Below, one piece after another: positions 25,401-37,111 of a stretch of DNA of 64,000 bases (positions are counted from its first letter, which is position 1; each line of letters begins with the position of its first letter). A program made the position numbers and the translations under genes. Location of the stretch: contig CAIVDC010000044.1 of NCBI GenBank assembly GCA_903904605.1, forward strand, positions 1 to 64,000, given 5' to 3'. This stretch comes from an uncultured Sterolibacterium sp. (lineage in GTDB: Bacteria; Pseudomonadota; Gammaproteobacteria; Burkholderiales; Rhodocyclaceae). The notes under the pieces are model-generated. The model did not search any database, had not been told where the DNA came from, and worked only from the letters and a program-made list of their open reading frames with translations.

Positions 25401-25798
25401 TCACCGCCGCGCCTGCCTCAGGATATAGCGGATGCGGAGTCCCAGGATGGTCCAATCGATGGGTTTGACCAGAAAATCGGTCGCGCCGGCCTCGTAGGCC
25501 TGTTCGATGGAACTGATGTCGTCCAGTCCGGTGATCATCACCACCGGGGTGCGCGCCCCGTCGGGCAGAAGGCGCAGTGCGGCGCAAGTCTCGAATCCGT
25601 CCAGTCCCGGGAGCATGACGTCGAGCAAGACGAGGTCAGGCGCTTCCTCCTTGAAGCGCACCAGAGCTTCTTCGCCGTCCTGTGCCTCGGTTATTTCGAA
25701 GCCTTCCCGCTGCAGCGTTGCGCGCAACATCAGCCGCATCGTCGGATCGTCGTCCACGATCAGGATCCGGGGCTGCTTACCCGTTGCGCCGGGCGGGC

Positions 25799-25802
<4 letters not shown>
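25401..25802 (-). CDS. Stand-alone response-regulator receiver protein
   Basis: 133-residue CheY-like receiver with no output domain. Acidic pocket D17-D18 is in ILIVDDDPT, the phosphoacceptor is D61 in [10 protein letters not shown], the signalling Thr is in VVMITGL and K113 is in DFLVKPID. All phosphotransfer residues are intact. It starts at the ATG inside an ATGA overlap with the hybrid kinase, so the two are coupled and the Hpt domain of the kinase is its likely phosphodonor. With no DNA-binding or enzymatic output its target must be another protein. It sits in the middle of the pigment operon. Confidence 0.92.
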
Positions 25803-28897
<3,095 letters not shown>

Positions 28898-29029
28898 AAG
28901 GTTTCCCAGGCTCTTTTGCCCGATGCATTCTAGCCGCCCCGAAGGGGAAGTCAAAGGGGGAGCCAATCGGCCGCGCTGAAAAACCCTCGGCGCAGTGGCA
29001 TCAATCACGACGGTGCCGGAATTTCCCGA

Positions 29030-29704
29030 TCACGTCCCGTTCACTCGCGCAGGCACGCAGTAGCGCAACGAACAAGCGGCAGCCGACCAGCCCAGGGCCA
29101 GCCCCGCCAATACATCCACCGCCACGTGCTGGCGTATGGCCAGGGTGGAATAGATGATGCCGAGACACCAGAGCCAATTGATGCTCTGCATCCACGCAGG
29201 CGCGCCGAAGCGGCGCAGCAGGTGATGCAGCCAGATAGCCGAAAAGACGGCCGTGGCGACGTGAAGCGAAGGGCAGGCATTGCCCGAGGCATCCAGGTTC
29301 TTGAGAAGTCCCACATCGGGATACAGGGTCCAGTCGACATCGGCGGGTGGTACTGCCGTGGGCCAGAAGTAGAAGACGAGCAGCCCCAGAAGGCAGGTCG
29401 CGGCCATGGCAATGCCGTACTCGGTCAGTTCGCGCCGGGTCGCCAGCAAGGCCGGGGGGAGGGAAACATAGAGCCACATCGATAGGTACATCGGCAGGGC
29501 CCAAGGCTGAAAGTCGATCAGGCGATCGGGCCAGGTGATGGGCATCACCGTCGTCGGGTAGGCCGGGTCCTTGAGCAGATAGAGGTAAGCCGCGAAAAAC
29601 AGGCCGATGAACAGCGTCGTCCCGACGCTCTTGAGCAGCAGATGGCGGGGAATCACCTCGGCCACTTGGCGATACCACGGTTGCACCCGGGTTGCGCGGC
29701 TCAC
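29030..29704 (-). CDS. PAP2-family membrane phosphatase
   Basis: 224-residue membrane protein of the PAP2/inositolphosphotransferase-like family with about six helices. The phosphatase core motifs are GNACPSLHVATAVF (motif 2, with the PSxH His) and AIRQHVAVDVLAGLALG (motif 3, RxxxHxxxD). A canonical motif 1 (KxxxxxxRP) is not obvious. It probably removes phosphate from a lipid phosphate or polyprenyl phosphate on the periplasmic side. Start is a GTG at 29704 that overlaps the deacetylase stop (GTGA). Its place in the operon suggests a job in assembling the pigment lipid anchor, which is inference. Confidence 0.82.
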   Translation of the reverse strand: MSRATRVQPWYRQVAEVIPRHLLLKSVGTTLFIGLFFAAYLYLLKDPAYPTTVMPITWPDRLIDFQPWALPMYLSMWLYVSLPPALLATRRELTEYGIAMAATCLLGLLVFYFWPTAVPPADVDWTLYPDVGLLKNLDASGNACPSLHVATAVFSAIWLHHLLRRFGAPAWMQSINWLWCLGIIYSTLAIRQHVAVDVLAGLALGWSAAACSLRYCVPARVNGT

Positions 29705-30504
29705 GAAAGGGCTTGACGCAGGGTGACAAGACGCAGGTCTGCTGCTCTGGCTGCGGCCAGCAGCGTGGGCAGCACTTCGAGAATCACCGGGATGCCCTGG
29801 GGCGTGCGTGAACTGTTGCCATCGTGCAACAGCAGGATGGCACCTGCGCGCAGCCCGCGTAACAGTCTGTTGCCGACGCGTCGGGCGTCGCCGATCCGGG
29901 TGTCGAAACCGCGGGCCGACCAGCTGGCAAGGCGCAGTCCCAGCTTGGCGAGCACCGGGTCGAGAAACGGGTTGCGCAAGCCGGCAGGGGCGCGAAAGAA
30001 CTGCGGCACTTGGCCGGTGATCGTCGTGAGGTTGTCCTGGGCGGCCTGCAATTCGCGCATCAAACCCGAATATCCGCGCAGCGCAAAGTAATGGCGATGA
30101 CTTTGCGTGTGGTTTTCCACGGCATGGCCCCGGCGCACGATTTCCCGACACAATTCCGGGTAACGCGCGGCTTTTTCCCCGATGCAGAAGAAGCTGGCGC
30201 GGGCCGCGTAGCTATCCAGCAAGGCCAGCACCTGAGGCGTGACGACGGGATCGGGGCCGTCGTCGATGGTCAGGGCGATTTCCTTTCGGGCGGCAGCCAA
30301 GACGGGCAGTTCGGTCAAGTTGGCTCCCAGCCAGTGGCTGCGCGGCCACAGGCCGGTGAGCATCAGCAGGAGGTGATCGCCCATTACGGCGCCCAGGGTC
30401 CAGCGCCACTGACCGGGTGCCGCGATCAGGAACATCACGGCCAGGAGATGCAGCGCGATCGAGGCGCGTACAGGCAGCGTGGGTTGCCAACGCGAATTAC
30501 GCAT
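29701..30504 (-). CDS. Polysaccharide deacetylase (NodB-like, CE4)
   Basis: About 267 residues. A hydrophobic N-terminus (SIALHLLAVMFLIAAP) is followed by a NodB homology domain: metal-binding Asp in IALTIDDGPDPVVTPQ, the HxxxH motif in AVENHTQSHRHY, the arginine strand VPQFFRAPAGLRNP, then RLASWSARGFDTR and LLLHDGN with the catalytic His. It de-N-acetylates a sugar, probably membrane-attached. ATGs at 30510 and 30504 both overlap the exporter gene's stop; I use 30504. Together with the glycosyltransferase and PAP2 phosphatase it suggests that the aryl polyene carries an amino sugar. Confidence 0.87.
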   Translation of the reverse strand: MRNSRWQPTLPVRASIALHLLAVMFLIAAPGQWRWTLGAVMGDHLLLMLTGLWPRSHWLGANLTELPVLAAARKEIALTIDDGPDPVVTPQVLALLDSYAARASFFCIGEKAARYPELCREIVRRGHAVENHTQSHRHYFALRGYSGLMRELQAAQDNLTTITGQVPQFFRAPAGLRNPFLDPVLAKLGLRLASWSARGFDTRIGDARRVGNRLLRGLRAGAILLLHDGNSSRTPQGIPVILEVLPTLLAAARAADLRLVTLRQALS

Positions 30505-32851
30505 CGGCATGCCTGGCGAAAATCGCCGAATAGATCAGCGCGAGAATGACGCCCGGCGCAACGGTGACGCCCATCGCCTGCAGTATCGACACTTTGGAAA
30601 TGGACAGCAGGCCAAAACCCGCGACGGTGGTGAGGTTGGCAAAGAGCATCGAGGCCAGCGTGCGGGGCGATATGCGGTGGTCGGGAGTATCGTCCCTGGC
30701 GACGACGCGATCGAAGAACAGGGCGTAATTGGAGCCCACCGCGACCACCAGCAGCAAGCCCACCAGATGCAGGATGATCAGCTGCTGGCCGAGCACCGCC
30801 AGACCCGCCGTGACGGTGATGACGGCGGCGGCAAGCGGTGCGATGATTCGTGCCACGAGCAGGGGTGAGTGGAAAACCAGCAGCAGCAATCCGATGATGG
30901 CGCCCAGTCCGGCCAGGGACAACAGGATGGCTTCATGCAAATAGCCGGAATACAGTCGATCCGATTCGACTTTCATGTCCACGAACAGCACATCGGGCAG
31001 GTTCGTGGCGCTCGTGCCCAGCGCGGCGCGAATCCGGTCCGCGTTGATGCCGACTGTCTTGGCTGCGGTCAGCGGCAACAGGGCGCTCCAGTGGTCGCCT
31101 TGCTGGATGAGCAGGGCATCGAGCGCCATGGCCATCGAAGTCTGCTGCAAATCGGCAGCCTGCAGCAGGGGCTGGCTGCGGGCGGCTGCGACATCGGCAA
31201 CGAACGGTGCAAATCGCTCCGCACGTACCGGCAGGCCGGCAACGGCTCGCGCCAGCCGGGTCTCGAGCACGGCGGCGGCGGGCAGGCTGGCCTGGCGGGC
31301 GCGCTGCGTTTCCGTGCTGGGAAGATAAAAGCTGGGGCTCTCGAACCCGGCGAGTTCGCCGCGATCGACTTGTGCTTGCAGCAGCGCGGCGACATGTTCC
31401 GAAGAGCGCAAGACGGCTTCGCGGCTCGCGCCCGATACCACGACCAGATAGCGCACATCGGGCGCGCCCATGTCGGCGCGCAAAGACGCATCCAGGGCCA
31501 GATCGGCTTTCGAAACCGGACTCAGGGACGATATCCTGTCGTCCCACAGACCGGCGCGGTGCGAGGCCAGGATGGCGCAGGCGGCCAGCAACAGAATCGC
31601 CGCCGCCCAGCGCAGGGGAGCGGCGCGCTGAACCAGACGGGACAGGACGAGGCCGATCGCCAAGGCATCGTGAATGCGAAAGGCCGTCGGCAGCAGATGA
31701 GGCAGGACGAAGCGGGTCACCGCGGCAGCGGTAAGCAGGCCGGCAATTGAATACAGACCAAGTTGCGCGAGGCCCGGAAAGCCCGACAGCAGCAGCGAGG
31801 CAAAGCCGCATACCGAGGTCAGCACGCCGAGACGGACAGTGGGCCAGAAGCGCTTGATCCAGTCCTTCGGATCGGCACCGCCATGTTCCGATTGCACGAA
31901 CAGGTAGATCGAATAATCCACCGCCTCGCCGATCAGCGCGGTGCCGAAACCCAGTGTGATGCCATGGACCGAGCCAAACCCGACACTGACTGCCGCGATG
32001 CCCGCCAGGGCGCCGCTGATCACGGGCAGGAACCCCAAGGCCAGTGCCGTGAAGGAGCGATATACCAGCAGCAGCAGGGCCGCGATGAGTCCGACACTGA
32101 TGAGGGACAGGCGGCTGACCTGCCCTTTGATCGTGTCTCGTGCAGTCACCGAAAACACGCCGGGGCCGGTCATCAGCAGTCTGGCCGCTGGTGTTGCGCC
32201 GGCTGCCCCGTCGAATGCCTTCGAGATGGCAGCCATGGCGCGTTGCTGGCCATCGGTGTCCGAGCCCGAAGCGCGCGTCCGGATCAGCAGCAGGGCGCGC
32301 TTGCCGTCCTTTGAACTCCAGGTGCCGTCGACGTTTTTCGGGCGGCTGCCGCTCATCTGCCGGTCGAGCAAATGCACCATTTCACCGGTCGGGTCGCGCG
32401 GCAGCAGTGACTTCACCAGCAATCCGGCCGGCGAGGCGAGCAGATCGATGCTCTCGCCCAGGGCGGCGTGCAGACCATCCACGCTGAAGCGAGCAGGGGT
32501 CACGGCAGGACTGAGCAGATAGCGATGGTCGAAGAGAAAGGCACGATCCTTTTCGACGCTCACGGGTTCGCCGTTATTGACGCTGAGGAAAGCGGGATCG
32601 GTGCGCAGGCGTCGGGCGATTTGTTTGGAAAGTTCGGCACGGGCAGGCGCATCGGCGCCTTCGATACCGACCAGGATCAGGCGCGAGGCCAGGCCGTCAC
32701 GGATCTGTTCGAGGAGTAATTGCTGTGCCGGCGTGGGGTTCCTGGGCAGGAAAGCCGACAAGTCGGCGGTGAACCGGCTGCCGCTGATGATCAGGGCGCA
32801 GGCGAGGATGAATGCCAGCCACAGGGAGATCGCCGTCCTGCCCTGTCTCAT
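30497..32851 (-). CDS. MMPL/RND-family exporter of the aryl polyene locus
   Basis: 784-residue inner-membrane transporter with the two-repeat MMPL arrangement: one N-terminal helix, a large periplasmic loop, five or six helices, a second loop and a final helix block. Conserved features include FGTALIGEAVDYSIYLFVQ, with the DY pair in the transmembrane proton path, and GSNYALFFDR in the second half. Such exporters move lipid-linked products to the periplasm and are a hallmark of aryl polyene clusters. It overlaps the LolA-like gene by four bases and probably hands the pigment lipid to that chaperone. Confidence 0.9.
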   Translation of the reverse strand: MRQGRTAISLWLAFILACALIISGSRFTADLSAFLPRNPTPAQQLLLEQIRDGLASRLILVGIEGADAPARAELSKQIARRLRTDPAFLSVNNGEPVSVEKDRAFLFDHRYLLSPAVTPARFSVDGLHAALGESIDLLASPAGLLVKSLLPRDPTGEMVHLLDRQMSGSRPKNVDGTWSSKDGKRALLLIRTRASGSDTDGQQRAMAAISKAFDGAAGATPAARLLMTGPGVFSVTARDTIKGQVSRLSLISVGLIAALLLLVYRSFTALALGFLPVISGALAGIAAVSVGFGSVHGITLGFGTALIGEAVDYSIYLFVQSEHGGADPKDWIKRFWPTVRLGVLTSVCGFASLLLSGFPGLAQLGLYSIAGLLTAAAVTRFVLPHLLPTAFRIHDALAIGLVLSRLVQRAAPLRWAAAILLLAACAILASHRAGLWDDRISSLSPVSKADLALDASLRADMGAPDVRYLVVVSGASREAVLRSSEHVAALLQAQVDRGELAGFESPSFYLPSTETQRARQASLPAAAVLETRLARAVAGLPVRAERFAPFVADVAAARSQPLLQAADLQQTSMAMALDALLIQQGDHWSALLPLTAAKTVGINADRIRAALGTSATNLPDVLFVDMKVESDRLYSGYLHEAILLSLAGLGAIIGLLLLVFHSPLLVARIIAPLAAAVITVTAGLAVLGQQLIILHLVGLLLVVAVGSNYALFFDRVVARDDTPDHRISPRTLASMLFANLTTVAGFGLLSISKVSILQAMGVTVAPGVILALIYSAIFARHADA

Positions 32852-33453
32852 GGTGCTGCCGGCTTTTCGATGAGCATCAGCGAACTGTCACCGTCGTCCT
32901 GGGTGATTTCGATGCTGCGCAACTGGTCGCGCACGCCGGCAATACGGATGCGCTTGACCACGATCCGCATCCTTTCATCCACAGGCAGCAGTTGCAGTGT
33001 CCAGTGCTCGGCCGTGCCTTCCAGACTCAGACGGTAATTGCGCTCCAGCGCCTTGCGGTCGCCGGCCAGGGTGCCGCGGATGCTGTCGATGAAAGCAGCC
33101 AGTTCCGGGTAGTCCGGCAACGACAGATCATGTCTTTGCCGGCCGCGCACGATCGCCAGGGTGCCGCGATCCAGGATCATGGATTCCGGCTTTGGCTTGA
33201 TCGTGCGCTTTTCCAGATGATCGGGTGCGGTGTAGAACAACTCCCCGGAGGATTCCACCGGTTTGTCGAGCATGGCGATGGATTTCCGCTCGACGAACCG
33301 GGCATGGTCGGAGCGGGTCTGCGCCAGACCCTGCATGAGTTGGTCGATGCCCCATTCGGCGGCTTGACCGGCCGTCGATGCCAGCAGCAAGGTCAATGGC
33401 AGGAACAAGCGCGCAACGAAGCGCGGCGAAAAGGAGGCGGGCCGGGTCTTCAT
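32848..33453 (-). CDS. LolA-like periplasmic lipid carrier
   Basis: 201-residue exported protein with a signal peptide (RLFLPLTLLLASTAGQAAEW). The mature part resembles the outer-membrane lipoprotein carrier LolA and related LolA-like proteins of aryl polyene clusters: LMQGLAQTRSDHARFVERK, SGELFYTAPDHLEKRTIKP and MILDRGTLAIV. The likely function is to ferry the hydrophobic pigment lipid across the periplasm to the outer membrane. It is coupled by four-base overlaps to the acyltransferase before it and the exporter after it. Confidence 0.86.
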   Translation of the reverse strand: MKTRPASFSPRFVARLFLPLTLLLASTAGQAAEWGIDQLMQGLAQTRSDHARFVERKSIAMLDKPVESSGELFYTAPDHLEKRTIKPKPESMILDRGTLAIVRGRQRHDLSLPDYPELAAFIDSIRGTLAGDRKALERNYRLSLEGTAEHWTLQLLPVDERMRIVVKRIRIAGVRDQLRSIEITQDDGDSSLMLIEKPAAP

Positions 33454-34328
33454 GTCGGGGAAGCCGTTGCCGCAGCCGAAGCTTGCCAGAAGTCGAAGAA
33501 ATTGAACCAGTTGTAGGGTGCCTCACGGCAGTACTGATCGAGCAGGGCGGCATAACGGGTGATGGCCAGTTCCACGGCGGCATCCCGCTCGCCGCGCGCC
33601 ACCGTGGAAAAATCCGCCAGCCGATCGAAATGGATGGCGTAGCGGTTGCCGCCCAGATACAGTCCGGTCATGAATGCCACCGGACGCCGCAGCAAGGCGG
33701 CCATGCGGAACGGCCCGCGGGGCAGGTTCGCGTCGGCGCCGAGGATTCGCACCGGGCACAGGGTGTCGTTGCCCGGCGTGCGGTCGGCCAGCATGCCGAC
33801 GATGCAACCTTGATCCAGGCGTTGCTGTACCGTGAGCATGGAATCGATGTGACCCAGGCCGATGATGTCCTGCACCGCCTCCGGATTGATGGCGGCCAGC
33901 ATGGCGTTGATCTTCCGTGCGTTATCCTCGTGCATGAGCATGGCGACGCGAAAATCCGTATCTTTTCGGCCGAGTGCGCGGATCGCCTCGAAGCTGCCCA
34001 GGTGCGCACCCATCAGGAACAAGCCCTTGCCGCCGGCGAGCAGGCGTTGCAGCATCTCCTCCCCGTGCACTTCGAACTCGAACAGGTCGAAGCGGCGGTT
34101 GATCAGATAGACGCGGTCGTGGATGGTGGCGGCGAAGGTGAATATATGTCGGTAGAGGTCGCGCCAGCGGGGAGGGCGAGCCAAGACACGCCTGAGGTAA
34201 GCGCTTGAGGCACGGCGACTGGCTGGCGCAAAGAGCAGAAAATAGCCGGCGATCGGATGCAGCACGAGGCGTCCTGCGCGCCGCCCCAGGCGCAGTGAAA
34301 TCCATGTCATGACGCGCAACATGAGCAT
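33450..34328 (-). CDS. LpxL/HtrB-type acyltransferase of the aryl polyene locus
   Basis: Lipid A biosynthesis-type acyltransferase. From the first ATG (34328) the product has 292 residues, with the catalytic motif GAHLGSFEAIRALG (HX4E type), the block GCIVGMLADRTPGND and a C-terminal APYNWFNFFDFW. The reading frame stays open upstream of the ATG and encodes AWAHTPERSN, which resembles the usual start of this family, yet the only NTG codon there is a CTG at 34388 that overlaps the dehydratase stop. So the true N-terminus may be 20 residues longer. The enzyme probably transfers the polyene chain from ACP to the lipid anchor. Confidence 0.85.
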   Translation of the reverse strand: MLMLRVMTWISLRLGRRAGRLVLHPIAGYFLLFAPASRRASSAYLRRVLARPPRWRDLYRHIFTFAATIHDRVYLINRRFDLFEFEVHGEEMLQRLLAGGKGLFLMGAHLGSFEAIRALGRKDTDFRVAMLMHEDNARKINAMLAAINPEAVQDIIGLGHIDSMLTVQQRLDQGCIVGMLADRTPGNDTLCPVRILGADANLPRGPFRMAALLRRPVAFMTGLYLGGNRYAIHFDRLADFSTVARGERDAAVELAITRYAALLDQYCREAPYNWFNFFDFWQASAAATASPT

Positions 34329-34384
34329 GTTGCTGCGCTCCGGGGTGTGCGCCCAGGCGGTTTGGCGGGCTGTCGGGCGCGAGT

Positions 34385-34690
34385 TCAGACCCCAGAACCC
34401 GGAACGATACTGCCGCCGGCAATTTTGCGCAGTCCGGACACGATCTCGAAACGTATCGTGCCGTTGGCCATGAGCTGATGCCGGATCATCAGCGCGTCGC
34501 CCGGACGGGCCGGGCTCAAGAACTTGATCGGGTCCAACTCGCAGAACTCCAGCGCGATTCCCGTGGCGGCAGAGATTTCATGCAGCGCGAGGTCCAGCAG
34601 CAGCACACCGGGGAGTATCGGCGATCCCGGAAAGTGCCCGGCCAAGGCGGGATGATCTGCCGGAACGGTCCAGTGTGCGGCCTCATTCAT
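34385..34690 (-). CDS. Short hotdog dehydratase, ApeI-like
   Basis: 101-residue FabA/FabZ-like hotdog protein. The substrate loop is GHFPGSPILPGVLLLDLAL, with the catalytic His in the GHFPG motif, followed by the central strand-helix FCELDPIKFLSPARPGD and a long strand RFEIVSG. In studied aryl polyene synthases a short dehydratase of this type forms a complex with the ApeP-like one. It overlaps the AMP-ligase stop by four bases. The size is normal for this subgroup. Confidence 0.85.
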   Translation of the reverse strand: MNEAAHWTVPADHPALAGHFPGSPILPGVLLLDLALHEISAATGIALEFCELDPIKFLSPARPGDALMIRHQLMANGTIRFEIVSGLRKIAGGSIVPGSGV

Positions 34691-36030
34691 GCGGATTTCA
34701 GCGTGCTGCGCTTCTGGAACAGTCTCTTCAGCAAGGCGCGCGGCAGTTTTCCCGTGACGTTTCGGGGCAGGGCATCGACGAACAACAGGGGGCGCGGCAG
34801 GAAAACCGGGTCTATGTGTTCACGCAGCGCCGCCAGGAGCCGCTGCGCATCCATGCCCGGCGCCACGACGCAGGCGGCGAGCCGTGTAATGGCTTCACGG
34901 TCGGTTTCGTCCGGCATGTAGAAAGCGCCATCGACGACGCCGGGAATGTTATTGAGCAGGTAATTGAGACTGGCCAGGGAATGCCGTTTGCCTGCGATAT
35001 TGACCAGGTCGGCGATGCGCCCGTGGAGCAGAAAGTGCCCGTTGATCGTCGGTTCAATCAGGTCGCTCAGGGCGGTCGATGTCTCGATATGCGCGCCGCA
35101 GACGCGCCAGGAATCGCCTTCCGCGATCAATGTCATCCCGGGAAAAAGCTGCCATTCGGCGTTATGCGTGGGGCGGCGGCTGGCGATCTGACCGGTTTCG
35201 GTGCTGCCGTAGATTTCCAGGAGCGGAGCATGGCAGCGGGCCTCGATCGCCTGGGCGAGTTTGGCCGAAAGCGGCGCGGTGGCGGATAACAGGCGGTTGA
35301 TTTCCGGCAGGGCCAGCCCGGCATCCAGCAAGGCGCGCAGATGCACGGGCGAGGACACCAGCAATCGTGGCGTGGGCACGGCCGCCAGTGCCTGGCAAAT
35401 GTCGGCGGGGTAAAACGGCAGCGCATGGCCGATGGCGTTGCCGCTCTGCCATGCCAGCAGCACCGTGGATTCGAACCCGTACATATGCTGCGGCGGCACG
35501 GTGCCGATGATGGTCCAGGGTGCGCCGTCGCTCAGCCCCAGACGCAATGCTTCAGCCCGCACACTGCCGACCAGCGCAGCCCAGGTCTTGGGGTGCGGTT
35601 GCGGGGTACCGGACGAGCCTGAAGTAAACACCACCGCGATGCGCTGTTTTCCCTCGATTTGTGGAACTGCAAATGTCTCCGGATGGGCCGGCGCCATCGC
35701 CGGGTAGCGCAGTTGAGGCAGGTCCACCGGACAATGGTCGCTATCGGTCAAACAAAACGCATCCGGCGCCAGGGCCTTGATCTGGCGCACCACTTCCGGC
35801 GTGTGCGTTGACGGCAGCAGGCTGACCTTGCCGGCTACGATGGCGGCCGCGAGACCAACGCTAAAACGGTAGCGATCGCGGCACATATTGAGCAACTGAC
35901 CGCCTGCGGGAAACAGGTCGGCCAACTGGCCGACCTCGGCCAGGAACTGCCGCAGGGTGACTGCACCATCGGCACGCCAGGCGACGATGCTGTGCGGCGC
36001 GACATGCGATACCAGCGGCAGGGATGACAT
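34687..36030 (-). CDS. AMP-dependent acyl-ACP/CoA ligase of the aryl polyene locus
   Basis: About 447 residues, adenylate-forming ligase. The P-loop is VVFTSGSSGTPQPHPKTW, the aromatic/adenine motif is LEIYGSTETGQIA and the hinge Asp region is HGRIADLVNIAGKR, with the C-terminal Lys in PRNVTGKLPRALL. It likely loads the aryl (for example hydroxybenzoyl or cinnamoyl) starter onto the ACP. The frame continues upstream into the membrane-protein gene, but the ATG at 36030, about 17 bases after that gene's stop, is taken as the start. It is shorter than ordinary acyl-CoA synthetases, as expected for aryl polyene loci. Confidence 0.88.
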   Translation of the reverse strand: MSSLPLVSHVAPHSIVAWRADGAVTLRQFLAEVGQLADLFPAGGQLLNMCRDRYRFSVGLAAAIVAGKVSLLPSTHTPEVVRQIKALAPDAFCLTDSDHCPVDLPQLRYPAMAPAHPETFAVPQIEGKQRIAVVFTSGSSGTPQPHPKTWAALVGSVRAEALRLGLSDGAPWTIIGTVPPQHMYGFESTVLLAWQSGNAIGHALPFYPADICQALAAVPTPRLLVSSPVHLRALLDAGLALPEINRLLSATAPLSAKLAQAIEARCHAPLLEIYGSTETGQIASRRPTHNAEWQLFPGMTLIAEGDSWRVCGAHIETSTALSDLIEPTINGHFLLHGRIADLVNIAGKRHSLASLNYLLNNIPGVVDGAFYMPDETDREAITRLAACVVAPGMDAQRLLAALREHIDPVFLPRPLLFVDALPRNVTGKLPRALLKRLFQKRSTLKSA

Positions 36031-36047
36031 GGCTAAGGCGGCGGCAT

Positions 36048-36683
36048 TCAGCGGGGACGCGCTTCGGCACTCGTGAACGCCCGCAGCGCATCGAGCAGAT
36101 GCGCGGGGGGCATCCCGGCGAGTACCCTTCTGCGTACCCGGTATTCGGCGATGAACAACAATGCGACCAGAGGCAGCGTCAGAAAATTGGCAAAAACCGA
36201 CCAGGTCGCCAGCGGTGCCAGGAAGAAGAGCAAGGCGGAGGTCAGGGCCATCGCTGCAAAAAACACGGTCCAGGCGACCGTGACCTGACGTGCGTAGCGT
36301 TCGTGCCGCGGCGTCAAGACGCCATGCGCCGCCGCCGCGAAACGAGTGCACAGCGGTATTCGCCCGGCAATCAGGGTACGGCCAAAAGTCATGAACAATA
36401 TCAGTTGCATGGCGACATGCTGCAGCCAGTACACCATCCCGAAATGGGCTTCGAGCGACGGCCATTCAGCCCACAGCGCAACACACGAGAGCACCAGCAG
36501 GCCCAGCATGATGACGCGCCGGCTTGACCGCCACGCCAGTAGGGCTGCGATCACGGCCAAGGGGGCAATGGCCACCGCAGCGCCCAGGTTGGACTCCCGG
36601 GTTTCGTTGGTGTAATGGGCCAGCAGCGGATAAGCGATCATCACCGCTGCAATGCACAGCCAGCGCGCGACGCGGAACGCCAT
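36048..36683 (-). CDS. COG4648-like multi-spanning membrane protein of the aryl polyene locus
   Basis: 211-residue membrane protein with about six hydrophobic segments and a basic loop (RIPLCTRFAAAAHG). Recognisable family landmarks are the second-helix YPLLAHYTN, the segment GMVYWLQHVAMQLILFMTFGRTL and the C-terminal FIAEYRVRRRVLAGMP. Members are found almost only in aryl polyene clusters; the function is unknown. Its start shares one base with the ACP stop (TGATG). Confidence 0.83.
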   Translation of the reverse strand: MAFRVARWLCIAAVMIAYPLLAHYTNETRESNLGAAVAIAPLAVIAALLAWRSSRRVIMLGLLVLSCVALWAEWPSLEAHFGMVYWLQHVAMQLILFMTFGRTLIAGRIPLCTRFAAAAHGVLTPRHERYARQVTVAWTVFFAAMALTSALLFFLAPLATWSVFANFLTLPLVALLFIAEYRVRRRVLAGMPPAHLLDALRAFTSAEARPR

Positions 36684-36973
36684 CAGCGGGTTCTCTGCGC
36701 CGCGATATGGTCGGAGAGGCTGCGCAGCGACTTGAAGATGTGCGGGTTGTCGGCGCTGCCGCTCTGCAGTTGCAGGCCGTAACGCTTGGAAACCACCAGG
36801 GCGACTTCCAGCACATCGATCGAATCCAGGCCCAGGCCGTCGCCGTACAAGGGGGCGTCAGGGGCGATCTGCTCCGCCGTGACCTCGAGGTTCAGACACT
36901 CGATCATCAATTCAGCAACTTCGTGCTGCAAATCCGCAGTACTCGCGTCAGTCGCTCGCTGTATATTTTGCAT
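36683..36973 (-). CDS. Acyl carrier protein of aryl polyene synthesis
   Basis: 96-residue ACP. The phosphopantetheine attachment site is S51 in GLGLDSIDVLEVALVV, in the standard DSI context. The N-terminal part includes LMIECLNLEVTAEQI. It holds the growing polyene chain for the ketosynthase, reductase and dehydratases. It is the first gene of the minus-strand pigment operon, with a 138-base upstream gap that must hold the promoter. Known aryl polyene loci usually encode two ACPs; only this one is visible. The longer frame to 37081 is artefact: the ATG at 36973 fits the family length. Confidence 0.9.
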   Translation of the reverse strand: MQNIQRATDASTADLQHEVAELMIECLNLEVTAEQIAPDAPLYGDGLGLDSIDVLEVALVVSKRYGLQLQSGSADNPHIFKSLRSLSDHIAAQRTR

Positions 36974-37111
36974 GTCGTCCAAACAAGGTTGTCGGGCCAG
37001 AAGCGGTCGGGCGACCCGGAATTCGTCCCGGCGCATTTTACCTGCAGGAAGCGGATCGGTTGAACAAATCGACGCCCTCAATCGAGCGGCGTCGTTTCCC
37101 TGCCGACCGGA

